From positions 1,116,001-1,180,000 of the forward strand of contig VSJF01000009.1 in NCBI GenBank assembly GCA_009739215.1: 64,000 nt of DNA, written 5' to 3'. The position numbers and the translations under genes are program-made. Origin of the DNA: Floccularia luteovirens (taxonomy: Eukaryota; Basidiomycota; Agaricomycetes; Agaricales; Squamanitaceae). The notes under the pieces were generated by a model, which searched no databases, was not told the origin of the DNA, and worked only from the letters and a program-made list of their open reading frames with translations. Positions 48,801 through 60,665 of the stretch are shown here, piece by piece (positions within the stretch are counted from its first letter, which is position 1; each line of letters begins with the position of its first letter).

Positions 48801-50271
48801 GGCCGACGGGACAATTCGTGTCTGGAATGCTACATCTGGTGCGCAGGTACATGTCCAGCATGTGCAGGTCAGAAAATGTAAGGTATACGCCATATCGTGG
48901 AGTCGAGACGGAATGCAACTTGTTACAGGGGCTGATCCTGGTGGGGTATATGTGTGGGATATCGCAATTGGCAAGGAGTTGAAGGAGAGAATGTCCATTC
49001 CTGCAATAAAGACAGTGTGGGCGATATCAAAGGACCTGGGCCGTGTAGTAGACTGGACAGATGAATGGATACTTCGAGTATGGAATATCGGATGCGAGAA
49101 TGGGAAGATTGTGAAGGAGTTTCCTGTACAATTCTATTTGTACGCAGCTGTGTTTCTACGCGGTGATTCGCAGGTTGCCTTCTGTGGACTTGACGATGCG
49201 ATCTACATATGGGACTTGGAATCTGGTGAATGCACCCCCAAAGTCAAATTGAAATCCACGATCACACTGGAGGGCAAAACATTCATTTATGGCATTGCTG
49301 TGTCCCACAATGGAAACACGCTTGCCTCACCTACTGTTGATAAAATCCACTTCTTTGACACGAAATCCTGGGATTCACTTGGTTCCTTCAGAGGATATTT
49401 TCAATACAACGCATCATTCTCTTCCGATGATCGTCGCCTCCTGACGTCGTTTTCTACAATAGATATGTGGGACTCGTCTTCCGTGCTTTCACCAAAACCG
49501 CGAATCAACACACCCACTCCATCGACATCATCACCAATTGTAAAACACGACGCATCCATACATTTCGTAGCTATCTCTTCGAACGGTTCACGACTAGCGG
49601 CTGTGTCTACTGATATAGTCAGTATCTGGTCTCTCAAATCTACATCACTATTATGTATCATTCGGGGATATTTCCTTGGTAATGTCGCCTTCTCCCCTGA
49701 CGCGCAGAAGATTGCGGTCGTTGAAGACTGCAAGACTTGTATATGGGATATCACGACAACCGAACCACGTTTGGTGCAAAGCATATCCAATGCAAACGGT
49801 GACAATGATAGAATCGCATGGTCCTCCGATGGACTTTGGATCGCGGGTCCAGCATATGATTCTGATAATAATGCTACACGAGGGTTGGGTGTATTCGATA
49901 CATTGACAGGCGAACTTGTGAAATATCTGGCGCACAGCGATAACGAATTTTGGGAAGTAGAGTTTTCGCACGACAACATATTGTTATATTTCCGAAGTGT
50001 CGCGGGTGAAGCAGTCTTCAGATGGAAGGAAGGGGAGGAAGTCGACCTCATGCAGCACATATGGAAAACAGAGATACAACAGAGGACGGATTTTCACAAG
50101 GATGCATGGATTATACGCGAGCGGGATGGGAAGAGATTATGTTGGGTACAGAAGAAATACCCAGAAGGCATTGTGCGGTGGGGCAATTATTATGCTGTCG
50201 GTAAGGACTCAGGCCAGCTAGACATTTTACACATCGAGGAAAGTTCTGTAGACACGACAAAGAATTCATAG
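45834..50271 (+). CDS. NLR-type STAND protein: helical N-terminus, NACHT, WD40 (1,373 residues)
   Basis: Predicted signal-transducing NTPase of the fungal NLR class; relatives such as HET-E act in non-self recognition and cell death. Seven exons join in phase: 45834-45986, 46048-46229, 46283-46415, 46463-46519, 46572-46665, 46715-48303 and 48358-50271. Residues 1-51 form helices with LVPVPGLSSAASALSGLIGM. Residues about 52-180 are helical and charged, and 181-207 a Glu/Arg coiled coil. NACHT: Walker A GGAGTGKST at about 266-274 and Walker B LVFDALDEC at about 368-376, followed by ILVTTRPE (sensor arginine). The winged-helix-like region runs to about 735. WD40 blades begin near 830 with LIASGSTNGEVCIWD and [14 protein letters not shown]; eight or more weaker ones follow. 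No break was found. The N-terminus resembles fungal MLKL-like/4-helix executors by inference only. Confidence 0.9.
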
Positions 50272-51280
50272 ATTCATATTCTTAGATGTGCGTAGCCTTA
50301 CAAAATAATGCATCCCAAGTACTGTTACAGTGATGCTAAGCGACACATCTCATAACCTCCACCAATCGTAAGCCATAAAACCGAAATTCATCACAAATGC
50401 AACTCTCGTCCCCCCATGTCCCCGGAACCTACCTCATGTCCACCTCACCCCCTGAAAAACATGCAGAAGCAGTTGGGGTTTATTGCAATTCCGGGTGATG
50501 TGTAACGAAGTAATGGGGTTGATGTAACACTCACCTTTTGAGTACCGCTGCCTGAATGGTATAAGATATCTGGATGTAAGAGGGAGAGTTGTACATTCAC
50601 AAGGCCTGCAAGGTCCAACCATGTCAATAAGAGTTGTGAGAGACTTTCCCATAGGCCCAAGAATATTATTCTGCTTTGTCGGATGTGTAGTAGATGGTAT
50701 GATATCGGCCATAATATAAATCAGTGTCTGCGGCTTACTGACACCAGGAGAGTATTGCGCCTGGACCATTGCGCCGGAGCAACCTGCTACCAGATTGAAT
50801 ACCCTGTGACTTGTTAGGTATTTTAAGTCGGTTACTTCAATGTGTAAAATACTCAGTGTGTACAAGTACTGTACTTATTGCTACATATGCGCAAGAAAAC
50901 GACTTGATTCGGAGCAAGTCAGCTTTCAATCCCGTCTTCATCGACATTTTCAACTTAATGAAGATCATCTTTATAACACATGAATAGTCCCTACCCATGC
51001 TATTCTCCAAATGTGTAATTTGCGTTGTACTTCCCATTCCACTCGTCTCGCATAAACACCTCAGTCGAGATACCCAGATTTCGTTGGGGAAACAGATGCT
51101 CGAAAGTTCAAGCAAAGCACGGACTAATAGTCCTTATTTGTAGATTAAATAAATGCAGTAATGAAGGTTGGTGGCATTGGACGACTTGTGCCAGAGATGT
51201 TGTTTATAATAGTTTGTTCTTTGTAGATGCTTATAAATTGATATTTAAAAAAAATAATTTCTTTTGGCATTACGCCCACC
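50272..51280. other. Intergenic region with an unrecognised minus-strand open frame
   Basis: About 1 kb between the NLR and IMPDH. A minus-strand frame of 143 codons (50434-50865) is open and partly hydrophobic but matches no family I know, so it is not called. The last ~100 bases are T/A-rich and should belong to the IMPDH promoter. Confidence 0.35.
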
Positions 51281-53168
51281 ATGCTAGTTAAAACCACATC
51301 TTTCCTCGACCCAAAGTCTGCTATTGACCATCTCAAAACATACAAACGCTCTGATGGATTGTCCATTCACGATCTTATGGACTCAATGGTCCACGGAGGA
51401 CTTACTTACAATGATTTCCTGCTCCTTCCAGGAAAAATCGACTTTCCAGCCTCGGATGTACTCGCGGAAAGTAGAATAACAAGAAACGTTGTTTTGAAGA
51501 CACCTTTCATGAGTAGTCCAATGGACACTGTTACGGAACAAGAGATGGCCATTGCTATGGCGGTGAGGATCCTCCAGCAAACATCTTAATCATTTATCGC
51601 ATATGACTGTCTCATTTCTTTGCATGATCCCAGCTCCTCGGGGGTATTGGTGTCATCCATCACAACCAATCGCCTGAATCTCAGGCATCCATGGTTCGCG
51701 CTGTCAAAAGACACGAAAATGGATTCATAACTGAACCTGTCGTTCTCGCACCATCTAATATCGTCGAAGATGTTCTGGATATCAAAGCTAGACTCGGATT
51801 TTGTGGTATACCGATTACTGGTATGTATACCCTCCGTTTCGTGCTGTTCACAGATGAAACAATTATTCATAACCTTCGTTCTGCTGAGTAATAACGTGTG
51901 CAAACGCGTGGCCTGCGGACAACTTTTCAATTCAATCTGATTATCTCCTTATCTTGATTTCCTGCTCAAACAGATATCTAATCGATATTTCTTTAGATAC
52001 TGGAGTGCTAGGTGGAAAGCTTGTAGGAATTGTCACGTCGCGAGATGTACAATTTCGCGATCCATCGACCCCTCTGTCCGATGTAATGACTACAGATCTG
52101 GTTACTGCACAACAAGGAATCACTCTCAGTGAAGCTAACGACATATTGCGGGACTCGAAGAAAGGCAAACTGCCTATCATTGACGCGTCGCGCCGACTTA
52201 TCTCCCTCCTCGCTCGCTCGGATCTCCTGAAAAATCAATCATATCCCTTGGCTTCAAAAGATCCTCTCACCAAGCAACTATATGCCGCTGCGGCAATTGG
52301 AACACGACCTTCTGACCGTGATCGGCTGGCTCTCCTTGTTGATGCCGGACTTGATATCATCGTCCTCGACTCGTCCCAAGGAAACTCAGTATTCCAGATC
52401 GAAATGATTCAGTGGATAAAGTCTACATTTCCACGACTCGAAGTCATCGCAGGGAACGTTGTGACTCGGGAACAGGCTGCATCGTTAATAGCTGCTGGAG
52501 CAGATGGTCTCCGGGTGGGCATGGGTTCCGGATCAATTTGTATCACTCAAGAAGTCATGGCCGTCGGTAGACCACAAGCGACTGCAGTATATGCAGTTGC
52601 CGAATTTGCGAGCAAGTTTGGAGTTCCAGTAATTGCTGACGGAGGTATCAGCAATGTAGGTCACATTGTCAAGGCGCTTGCACTGGGTGCCGGCGCAGTA
52701 ATGATGGGTGGTCTCTTGGCCGGTACAGAGGAAGCTCCAGGAGAATACTTTTACCACGAAGGAAAGCGTGTTAAGGCTTACCGAGGTATGGGTAGCTTAG
52801 AGGCGATGGAACAGAGAAATGCAAGTAAAAGCGGTAGTGACACCACTTCATCCAAAAAACAACTTGGATCGAGTAAATATCCCGCTCCCAAAACATCGAA
52901 TACAGTCGAAAACGCCGCTACTTCTCGTTACTTCTCAGAAAGCAGCGCGGTGAAGGTTGCTCAAGGTGTCTCAGGTGATGTACAGGACAAGGGAAGTGTT
53001 AAGGCTTTCCTGCCTTATCTGTATGTCGGGGTGCAGCACTCACTTCAAGATATTGGTGTTAAGAGCGTTAACCAGTTGAGGACTGAGGTCGAGAATGGGA
53101 ATGTAAGATTTGAGTTGAGGACGGCAAGTGCACAGGTGGAAGGTGGCGTTCATGGGTTAAATTCGTAA
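51281..53168 (+). CDS. Inosine-5'-monophosphate dehydrogenase (IMPDH), 546 residues
   Basis: Oxidises IMP to XMP with NAD+, the committed step of guanine nucleotide synthesis. Exons 51281-51562, 51634-51820 and 51997-53168 join in phase to 546 residues, about the usual fungal length. Landmarks: [11 protein letters not shown] near residue 45, [21 protein letters not shown], then two CBS domains (about 120-235) with [11 protein letters not shown] and [19 protein letters not shown]. Next are DSSQGNS and [10 protein letters not shown], the catalytic cysteine loop [38 protein letters not shown] and the flap [10 protein letters not shown]. The frame is intact. It is transcribed in the same direction as the NLR and towards the SRAP gene, whose 3' end is only about 270 bp away. 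Confidence 0.96.
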
Positions 53169-53439
53169 GTGTTACTTTGCTCCTAAGGATCCGTTCTGAC
53201 GATTTCCATGAAGATACACAAAACGGCTATTCGCATAAATTGTTGTACTGCACTCTGTTGTACTATATCACTCTCATCGATCAACTTGAATACCATTTGT
53301 GCAAAATTTTACAATAAAAACTATACAACTTTTTAACATCATTATATGGTGCAGCTCTGAGAGCATATTAAGGACCAAGGCCTCTGCAACCATCAAGTAT
53401 AGTATACATTACTAAAAGATCGTCTCGTTCAATTGGGAA

Positions 53440-54879
53440 CTATTTCTTCACGAGGAAAGTTGTAATCTTAGCTGTTCCGGGTGGAGGTGGCTGTCAATAC
53501 AAAATTAGAAAACATCAATACTCCAATATAGATATTGACTAACCTTAGCTGGCCTACGTTTTCTTGGCGACCCCTATCAAAAGAATTAATAAAAGGGTGA
53601 ACATTGCGAAAGTAGGTATCAAGCATACCTTCGTGATATTAGTATTAGGTTTACCTTCCTCTTTAATCTCATCTTTGTCCCCACCAGATTTCGTAGGACT
53701 CTAATCAATCATAGCAAAATTAAGGCCATATAATGATAAGTAAAATTAGAACAAACTGTAGTTGGATCCCTTTTGACTCTCTTCGGGGTGACGTCGGTCT
53801 TTGAATCATCATCATCACTTATATTGATCGGGGTGGCACTACGTTTTGTGCCAGCTTTTACGGAGCTTTTGGAGTCTGTGTTAAGAGCTTTTTGCTTCGA
53901 GAACATTGCTTGAATCCCATCTTTCCGGTTGGTAACTGGTTCTATGAAGGTTGGTGACTCTGTGCCTACTTTGCCAACTTCCTTGGGAACTTGATAACTA
54001 ATTTGCAAAAGAGTATATAAATCTGAACTCCGGAGTAAGAAGGAGAGCTAAAGTGACCTACCATTCCAGAACAACTTCAGGGTTATCGTACGGTTGAACT
54101 AGACGAGTCAACTCTGAAGTCCATGTTTGTGGTGAAGTGTCAAGCCATTTATCCAGAGCTTCGCGGGTGGATAAAATAGTAGGTTGTCGATCATGTAACC
54201 ACGAAAAGTCCTTGTTTGCATCAGTGGTGACAATAGTGAATGTCCACAAAGAGCGGCCTAAGGAGAATTATTTTAAGGATTGCGTGAGATAGAGTCAAAT
54301 TACCTTCTATATGTGCACAGTCGTAGAGCCCGGCCAGAAGCAGTAGTTTTCCATCCTTGCGTTTGGTGAAATGTGGAAGCTTTTCTTTTCCTTTCGTTAA
54401 CCACTCGTAATACCTGTGAAACCAAACCTTAAACACTAGTACGACTCCGTAGACACGAGTCTACTCACCCTTGCACAGGGATAGCACACCGTTTCTTACC
54501 CTTGATGCTACCCCACATCCCTCCACCTTCAACAAGATTCTCTGAGCGCGCATTGGTTGTACTCATTGTCTTATCTTCAAACTTGCTCCAGTGGGGAACA
54601 AGTCCCCATTTCATAGTGTGTAGAATATAATGGCTGTCGTGGGACGCTCCAGCATCGTCAGGGGACTCTGGATCTCTCCTGAGCAATACAGGCGCCTGAG
54701 TGCGGGGAGCTATATTATATCTTGGCACAAATTCGTCTTCATTGATCCATTCGTCCACTTCGACATCGTCATAACCGTGTAAAGCGCGTATTTCGTCGTG
54801 CTAGATAGAGTTCAAAAGAAGGAAGGGAACTTGATGGTGAGCAACCTACTATTAGACGCAAAGCGAATCTTCCACACAT
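53440..54879 (-). CDS. SRAP-domain protein (HMCES/YedK-like abasic-site DNA-protein crosslinker)
   Basis: SRAP proteins protect abasic sites in single-stranded DNA by a thiazolidine crosslink through Cys2. The minus-strand start at 54879 gives MCGRFALRLI (exon 54850-54879), placing Cys2 directly after Met. Then HDEIRALHGYDD, RYNIAPRTQAPVL, MKWGLVPHWSKFED, the NARSE motif, KKRCAIPVQG and YYEWLTKGK (the glutamate of the active site), LAGLYD, FTIVTTDAN and LHDRQPTIL (active-site histidine; the usual HDRMP has Gln for Met here). A long low-complexity tail follows, with TKRSATPINISDDDDSK and GSPRKRRPAK. It ends PPPPGTAKITTFLVKK-stop at 53440-53442, which resembles a PCNA-binding motif. Six or more introns. 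The gene shares a 187 bp divergent promoter region with the TAF8-like gene. Confidence 0.92.
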
Positions 54880-55066
54880 CAGTAATAACTTAAACAACTT
54901 TGATAAAAATAGGTTCCACAATGTGCCACACTGTTGTTTGTCCGTGTTTGGAACACCGTGGGAATATTCCTCAACATTCGACCACCATCATCCACCCAGC
55001 GTTCACCATCACAAACGGCGAAGACGTCGACGCCGTTGATATAACATTTTCTCGCTTAGCACGGCC
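54880..55066. promoter_or_regulatory. Compact bidirectional promoter, SRAP and TAF8-like genes
   Basis: Only 187 bp separate two start codons pointing away from each other. No TATA box was obvious. CACCATC-type repeats occur near 54985-55010. Co-regulation is possible but is inference. Confidence 0.5.
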
Positions 55067-56866
55067 ATGGAAAGTGGCTCTTTCAAATTACTAGAGTCCG
55101 CAACTCAAAAGACTCTCCACGCCCATGGTTTCTCGCGGTCTTCGTCTCAGGCGTCATGTCTGTTAACAGACCTACTTTCTCGGTATCTTACTCTCCTAAC
55201 GTCCACCTCCGGAAAGTATGCTCAACATGCCGGACGAACCGGACTGAATGTCCGGGATGCACTTGGTGCCCTAGGTGACCTTGGCATCAGCCTTGAAGAA
55301 TTGAACGAATACTGTTCAGCGGAAGGCAAAGAGCTGAATCGCTATGCATTGCATTCAGTAAGAAGAGTTGAGGATTTGAACGAGTTCAGGGGTCAGTCTT
55401 GCCGTGCACTGCGCAAGCTGTGCGAATTATCTAACTCCTACCAGCCCAATTGTCCGATGGTTTACGACAAGATCATGACGACGCGATACATTTAGAATAC
55501 ACGCGTTATACGACACCTCTCAGTGATGAAAGTGAAGATTCTGATGATTACGAACAGGACGGAGAAGGAGACGATATCATTGATCATTCCACTGAAGATA
55601 TAGCCGGTGAAACGGACGTAGAGATGTCACCTCCTTCACAATTCACTTTCCCCCTTCGTCGGAAAAGAACCTCACCGCAGCCAAGTACACCGCCATTACC
55701 CCTCTCACCAGTATCTAATAACTCTTCTCCCTCTCGAAAACGGCCACGCACCGCCACATGGGAACCTCCACCGCATATTCCTGATCATCTTCCACCTTTC
55801 CCTTCAATAACAGAGGACCCACCGTCACCTGGTCAGTCGTACCATACTCAAGCCACGCAAATTGTGCCCCTTCCCTCCCAGGTGGAGAACATGACCGTTG
55901 ATAAGCCCACGGCACCACTTACAGAGGCAATAACATCCTCTGCCGCTTCTGACTATCTTGTCCAAGTACCATACTCTCAATCATCCCTCGCATCTGTTTC
56001 AGAATGGCACTTGCCACAAAGTTTCCCGGTACAGGCTGTTCCTCGGTCCTCACGTTTACCTACTCCTCAAACAGAGCAATCACTCCTTGCCGCATACCAC
56101 CACATACTGACTCATCCACCACCTGTGACTCCCGCATCTTCCAATCCATTACGACATAAAGTTGCTATGGCTCTTCTTTCCCAGACGCAAAATATCTCCC
56201 GGTGGGACCCGCCAGACACTTTATATTCTAGTATTGGTCCATGTCCCCCGCGAGTTACAACAATTGGACCTACATACCCTATTGCTGTATCCGAACTTGA
56301 CACAAAAGGTAAAGGAGAAAGCAAGGACAAAGATTTCAAGTTTCCGCCTACAATTTCTCGCGCGGTTTCAGCAAATGAACGCCTGTCACCACTTGTCAGT
56401 CAACAATCCTCTCGAATACCTGACCTTGCACGCCATATTCTACCAGTAAGCATTGTAGATACGCTTTTCATTTGAAAAACTCACTCATTGGTTACAGCCG
56501 ACCATATTCGCTCGAACGAGTCGTCTGACACATCCTCCAGTGCTCTACCGGGGAACCAAGCCACTTATATATGGCCCTGGCATTCCAGCTCCATGGAATG
56601 CTAATACATTAACACCTTCTGGTGAACCAACAGCTCAGACCCCTACCGCCACCAAATCAAAAGATTCATTGGCAGGAACTGACAAAGACCTGGTGACGAA
56701 ACCTGCTATTCCTGATGCACGTCTCTTTGCGACATGGGAGTATGAGCCGAAAGATTTTAGAGTTCATTTACCCCGAGGCCGCTCGAGATTGGGGAGTATG
56801 CAGGCAGGTACTAGCAGTGGTGTCATTTCATTATCGGTAGGCCCCCGGACTAAAAGTAATAAATAG
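55067..56866 (+). CDS. TAF8-like protein with bromodomain-associated histone fold
   Basis: Likely TFIID subunit. Three exons, 55067-55391, 55445-56445 and 56498-56866, join in phase to 564 residues. Residues about 6-95 form a Bromo_TP histone fold: LLESATQKTLHAHGFSRSSS, LLTDLLSRYLTLL, GLNVRDALGALGDLGISLEEL. The join at 55391/55445 reads LNEFRAQLSDGLRQD. After an acidic serine stretch comes WEPPPHIPDHLPPFPS (about residues 200-215), matching the TAF8 C-terminal motif in which proline-rich IPxxLPxFP precedes the TAF10-binding part. The remaining half is Ser/Thr/Pro-rich and poorly conserved, ending near FRVHLPRGRSRLG. TAF3 has a similar fold, but no PHD finger is present and the HIPDHLPPFP motif favours TAF8. 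Confidence 0.8.
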
Positions 56867-57121
56867 CACTTTTTTTCTCTCTCTCCCGTTCTAACTTACA
56901 TATTACATATATGCAGCTTTTTGATACTTATAAGCTAGCCATCCCTGGTTCCTCATCGTTGTCGTGCTTTGTTTATCAATTCTTTTTTTTTTACATTACA
57001 GTCTTGAACAAGGATCCTTGCTTTGAACACGTTTCCACTATGTATTTTACTAACACCTACAATTTTATTTCGATCGCAGCATTGTTATATCGGACAGGTA
57101 TATGGATGGTTTATCATATCT

Positions 57122-60103
57122 TCAGGTTGTCTTTATGATTGTTGCAGCCATTTCCGCGATGGCATAAGCGGCGTGCTGGAAAGTAAATATTAACTCAGAC
57201 CATGTAAATGATGGAAAGAAAAAAAGAGAAATTATACCTGTGTATGAGCAGACAGTAAAAGAGGAAAGATCGACAAGTCTGCAACACGAATATTCGAAGT
57301 TCTATGCAGAGAAAACACCCGATCAGAAACCAAAAGAGAAAAAAAGATGTACGGATAACTCACCCATAAACTTTGAGAGTATTATCAACGACTCCATTGT
57401 GTTCACGAGGAAGGAGAGAAGCCGTCCCAACGGCATGATACTGATTTACACAACCATTTCGTCACAATACCCACACCTACCGTTAAGAAAAATACACATA
57501 CCCCTATATTTATGTTCTCCCTCACCCACTGATGGTGATGAATGAATATTAAGACAATAAATCGGAAGGGAGTAAATCCTGACAAACCTGCATCATCTGA
57601 GCATCCGTTGTAATATTCTGTCCAGGGAAAACTTCCCCAGGTTCGAATATCTCACTAAACGCCTGTGTCTTGAAAAACATGCGCGCGTATAGGGTAGCTT
57701 TACTGAGCAACCAAAGGTCCCAATCTGATTCGATAACGTTGGGATCTATGATTGGATGATCTTGTATCGAGTTGGTTTGAATATGCTAGAAGTGGTTTTT
57801 TTTTGGTTGACATTTTTTCTTTGAGTAAGTGCAGGAAAATAAACATACGATGCTTCCCCGAGAGAGTGGGTGCAGATGTGTTACCTGCCATTGATACGTA
57901 GCTGGTGTTTGGTAATTTCTCTGGACCACCGAGAAAAGAATTGAACTTGCAAAAACATTATTCTCAGGGAGAAAAAAAAAGGACTAGGGAACTTTACCAG
58001 TAGATATTCAATTTGAGGTATCCCATCAAAGATCTGCTGTTTGATTATATCGAATTGATCTTGTGAAATAGTCGGAGGTTTTGTTTTTAACATTTCCTTG
58101 GCTGTTTCGATTTCTTCTGGAGTCAGAATGTTTTGTATTGGTTCCATATTGAGTACTGCTTGAGAAAACGTCTGTATTATTTATCACATTCAATCAGGGA
58201 TTGTACTTGATTGCTTGAGTTGACGAATATAGATACTTACGAAGAACCCTTCCCCGCGTTTATACAACTCTTGTTGCTACCCAACCCAAAAAAAGACGAT
58301 TAGGATAATTAACCGGCGAAACCTAAATCACAAACTACAAACTTCAGCTAAAAGTGTGGCATTAAATCCTAAATCATCGAAAGAAGGGAATCCTGGTTTA
58401 AGCTGGTATGTCAAAATTGTAATGGTACTAAAAAATTAAAATGACATCAGTTTAATTGTCCACATATTCACGTATAAATCAACACGACTTAACTGATCCT
58501 CATAATTAGCTCCAACACCAGGCAAGTTGACTTTCACATCTATACCCGACGGTTCCAAAATATTAGGATCACCGATTCCAGAAAGCTCTAACAACTGTGG
58601 AGTGCGGAATCGCTCCAGCCGTTAAAATCATTTCTCCAGAATGAGAACGATGTGCAGAACTGGTAGATCCAGTCTGGAAATTGAATTTCGACACCATCTG
58701 CCTTGACCGTCCCGTTTGCTTGGGAGGGATGTGAGGTTTATTTTCGTAACCAGGGCATGTGAAAATACGATTAGGTTCCTCCTTGAGAGGATAGGGTCCA
58801 CTTGGAAAAGATGGGTGAGTATTGGATATTTGAAGGATTATCCGAAGAAAGGAAATACTATGATATGGTACATACGGTATGCGAATTCCGATGTCTCTCT
58901 AATCCCATTAGCTGTTTGCGAGCAGAGGGTATAGAATACACCTGTATTGTCTCCACTATACGGATCCTGATTGAATGGGTGTCCAAGTTCGATTGAGGCA
59001 TTGATGAATTTCTCATGTTGGCTGTTGAGCAGGACACGTAAAAAGTTAAGCTTCCAGCTTAGTTATGAAAACTTACACAAAAACGAATGGTGGGAACGAA
59101 ACGTCGACAGGTCCGGATACACCATGAGATGTAGGTTGGACATGTATATCCAAATTCTGCTACATGCTCTGCAGTAGGAATGATCAGGTTCTCGGACTAG
59201 ATTTTTTTTAAAAATATTCGAATAAGTTTGTTAGTTTCTCCAATTTGGATAAGGATAAAACAAAAAAACAAACTTTCTTCATTGCAGCAAACAGGTTATC
59301 CCAATTCCAACTCCGTGATCCTAATGCCTCAATCGCATCATATTCGGGTTTCTGACCACGAATCCATACTAAGCCATTCACCGCGCTGTCTCCGCCGAGA
59401 ATCTTATTCGCACAAAAGAATACAAATATCGGTTATCAGAATTGAAGATATGAGTAAACCACACACACTTACCTTTCCAGCAGAAGCATTGATCTCTTGG
59501 TTATTCGCATGCTTTTGGGGGGCTGTCTGTTATATTTTGTTTTAGCACGAAAAGGGAGATGGTCTGATACAAACTAGAAAGCTCACATTATACAACCAAT
59601 CAATGTCAGTGGCGATGAAAGAAAATGACTTTTGTGGAATTGTAACTAAAGTGCTGAGAAAATGGTTTTGAATCTCTCAGCCCGCCCACAAAAAGTAAAT
59701 TTGGGGGAAGGGAATGACAAACTCACTCGTTAACACCAGACCTTCCAGCTTCCAAAACAAGAACAGAAGTCGAGGGATCTTCCGTCAATCGACGTGCAAG
59801 GGCAAGCCCTGCAGTTCCTCCACCAACAATAATCTATTCCAAGAAACAAACTTCTCAATCAGAAGGAAAAGGGAACGAACCCAGATATCACATCACATAC
59901 ATAACTAAAAATGGAAATTCCCTCCGTGGTCAGAATCACCAAAATGTGACTGTCGTGTTATAGTTACATGGGAAGACTCACTCAAACCTGGTATTCTGCA
60001 AAATGGATTTCCCTATATTGGGAAAGGTGGTAAGGTTCACGAGCGTAGCACCTGTGAGGTGTATTAGCGAGAGAAGTATTCCAACGGGCTTCCGAAGCAA
60101 CAT
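57122..60103 (-). pseudogene. GMC oxidoreductase (aryl-alcohol/choline oxidase-like), several frame breaks
   Basis: Secreted FAD enzyme family that oxidises alcohols and gives H2O2. ATG at 60103 starts a signal peptide (MLLRKPVGILLSLIHLTGA). A 4-base exon (59901-59904) links TRF-DY to the FAD motif IIVGGGTAGLALARRL. Then TPQ-like [90 protein letters not shown] and HIQTNSIQDHP. The active-site parts YHAVGTASLLPREHNG and VADLSIFPLLLSAHTQ follow, ending HAAYAIAEMAATIIKTT-stop (57122-57124). Conserved blocks change reading frame near 59150, 58724, 58676, 58606 and 57885 without usable introns, so the gene is probably dead. Clustered sequencing errors are the alternative; neighbouring genes read cleanly. 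Confidence 0.82.
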
Positions 60104-60665
60104 TGTTGTTCTGTGTGAGAGATGATAACAGACACATGGGACACCAACGAATCCTTTTATATATATGATTCTTTGCATGCTAGGGTCGGCCCTATGACAT
60201 ATGACTACATAACGTTTGATCGGCAAAATAGATCACCCTGAGAAACGACTGTTAATAATCGTTCTGAACCATCTTCTTATGTTCGAATCCATGAATTCAA
60301 TCAATAATCGCCCAGTGATGGGAAGACTTTCTCCAGTGGTGTAGATTTCTCCTCAAAAGAATGAAAAAAGCCCGTCAGGTAGGACTGATCTAAAAGTCAG
60401 AACAAGAGGAATGGTATATTGGAACCACAAGTGCGGAGACGGGGATTATAGCACAAACACGATGACTTTCTTTCTTTTTCCTAGCTGTCATAATACAACA
60501 AATGTCGCGCGATTGTCATGTACGTATGGGGTAGTGAGATAGAATACGTGCCAAGAAAGAGGAGTGTAAAACTAGAACATGAAAGAGAGGAAAAGCGGTC
60601 ATTATACAACAGACTCCATCACGGCAATCGCCGCAGAAGGTTTCATGAGACTAGAGAACTTACAA
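60104..60665. other. Intergenic region between GMC pseudogene and eIF5A
   Basis: No gene recognised in about 560 bp. It should contain the GMC promoter (TATA-like TATATATA near 60158) and the eIF5A 3' untranslated region. Confidence 0.45.

Noticed and set aside
49401..50060. 219-codon minus-strand frame
   Set aside because: Antisense shadow of the WD40 exon of the NLR.
50434..50865. 143-codon minus-strand frame between the NLR and IMPDH
   Set aside because: Not recognised and no signal peptide; alternative spliced readings were as plausible as the open frame, so no gene is claimed.
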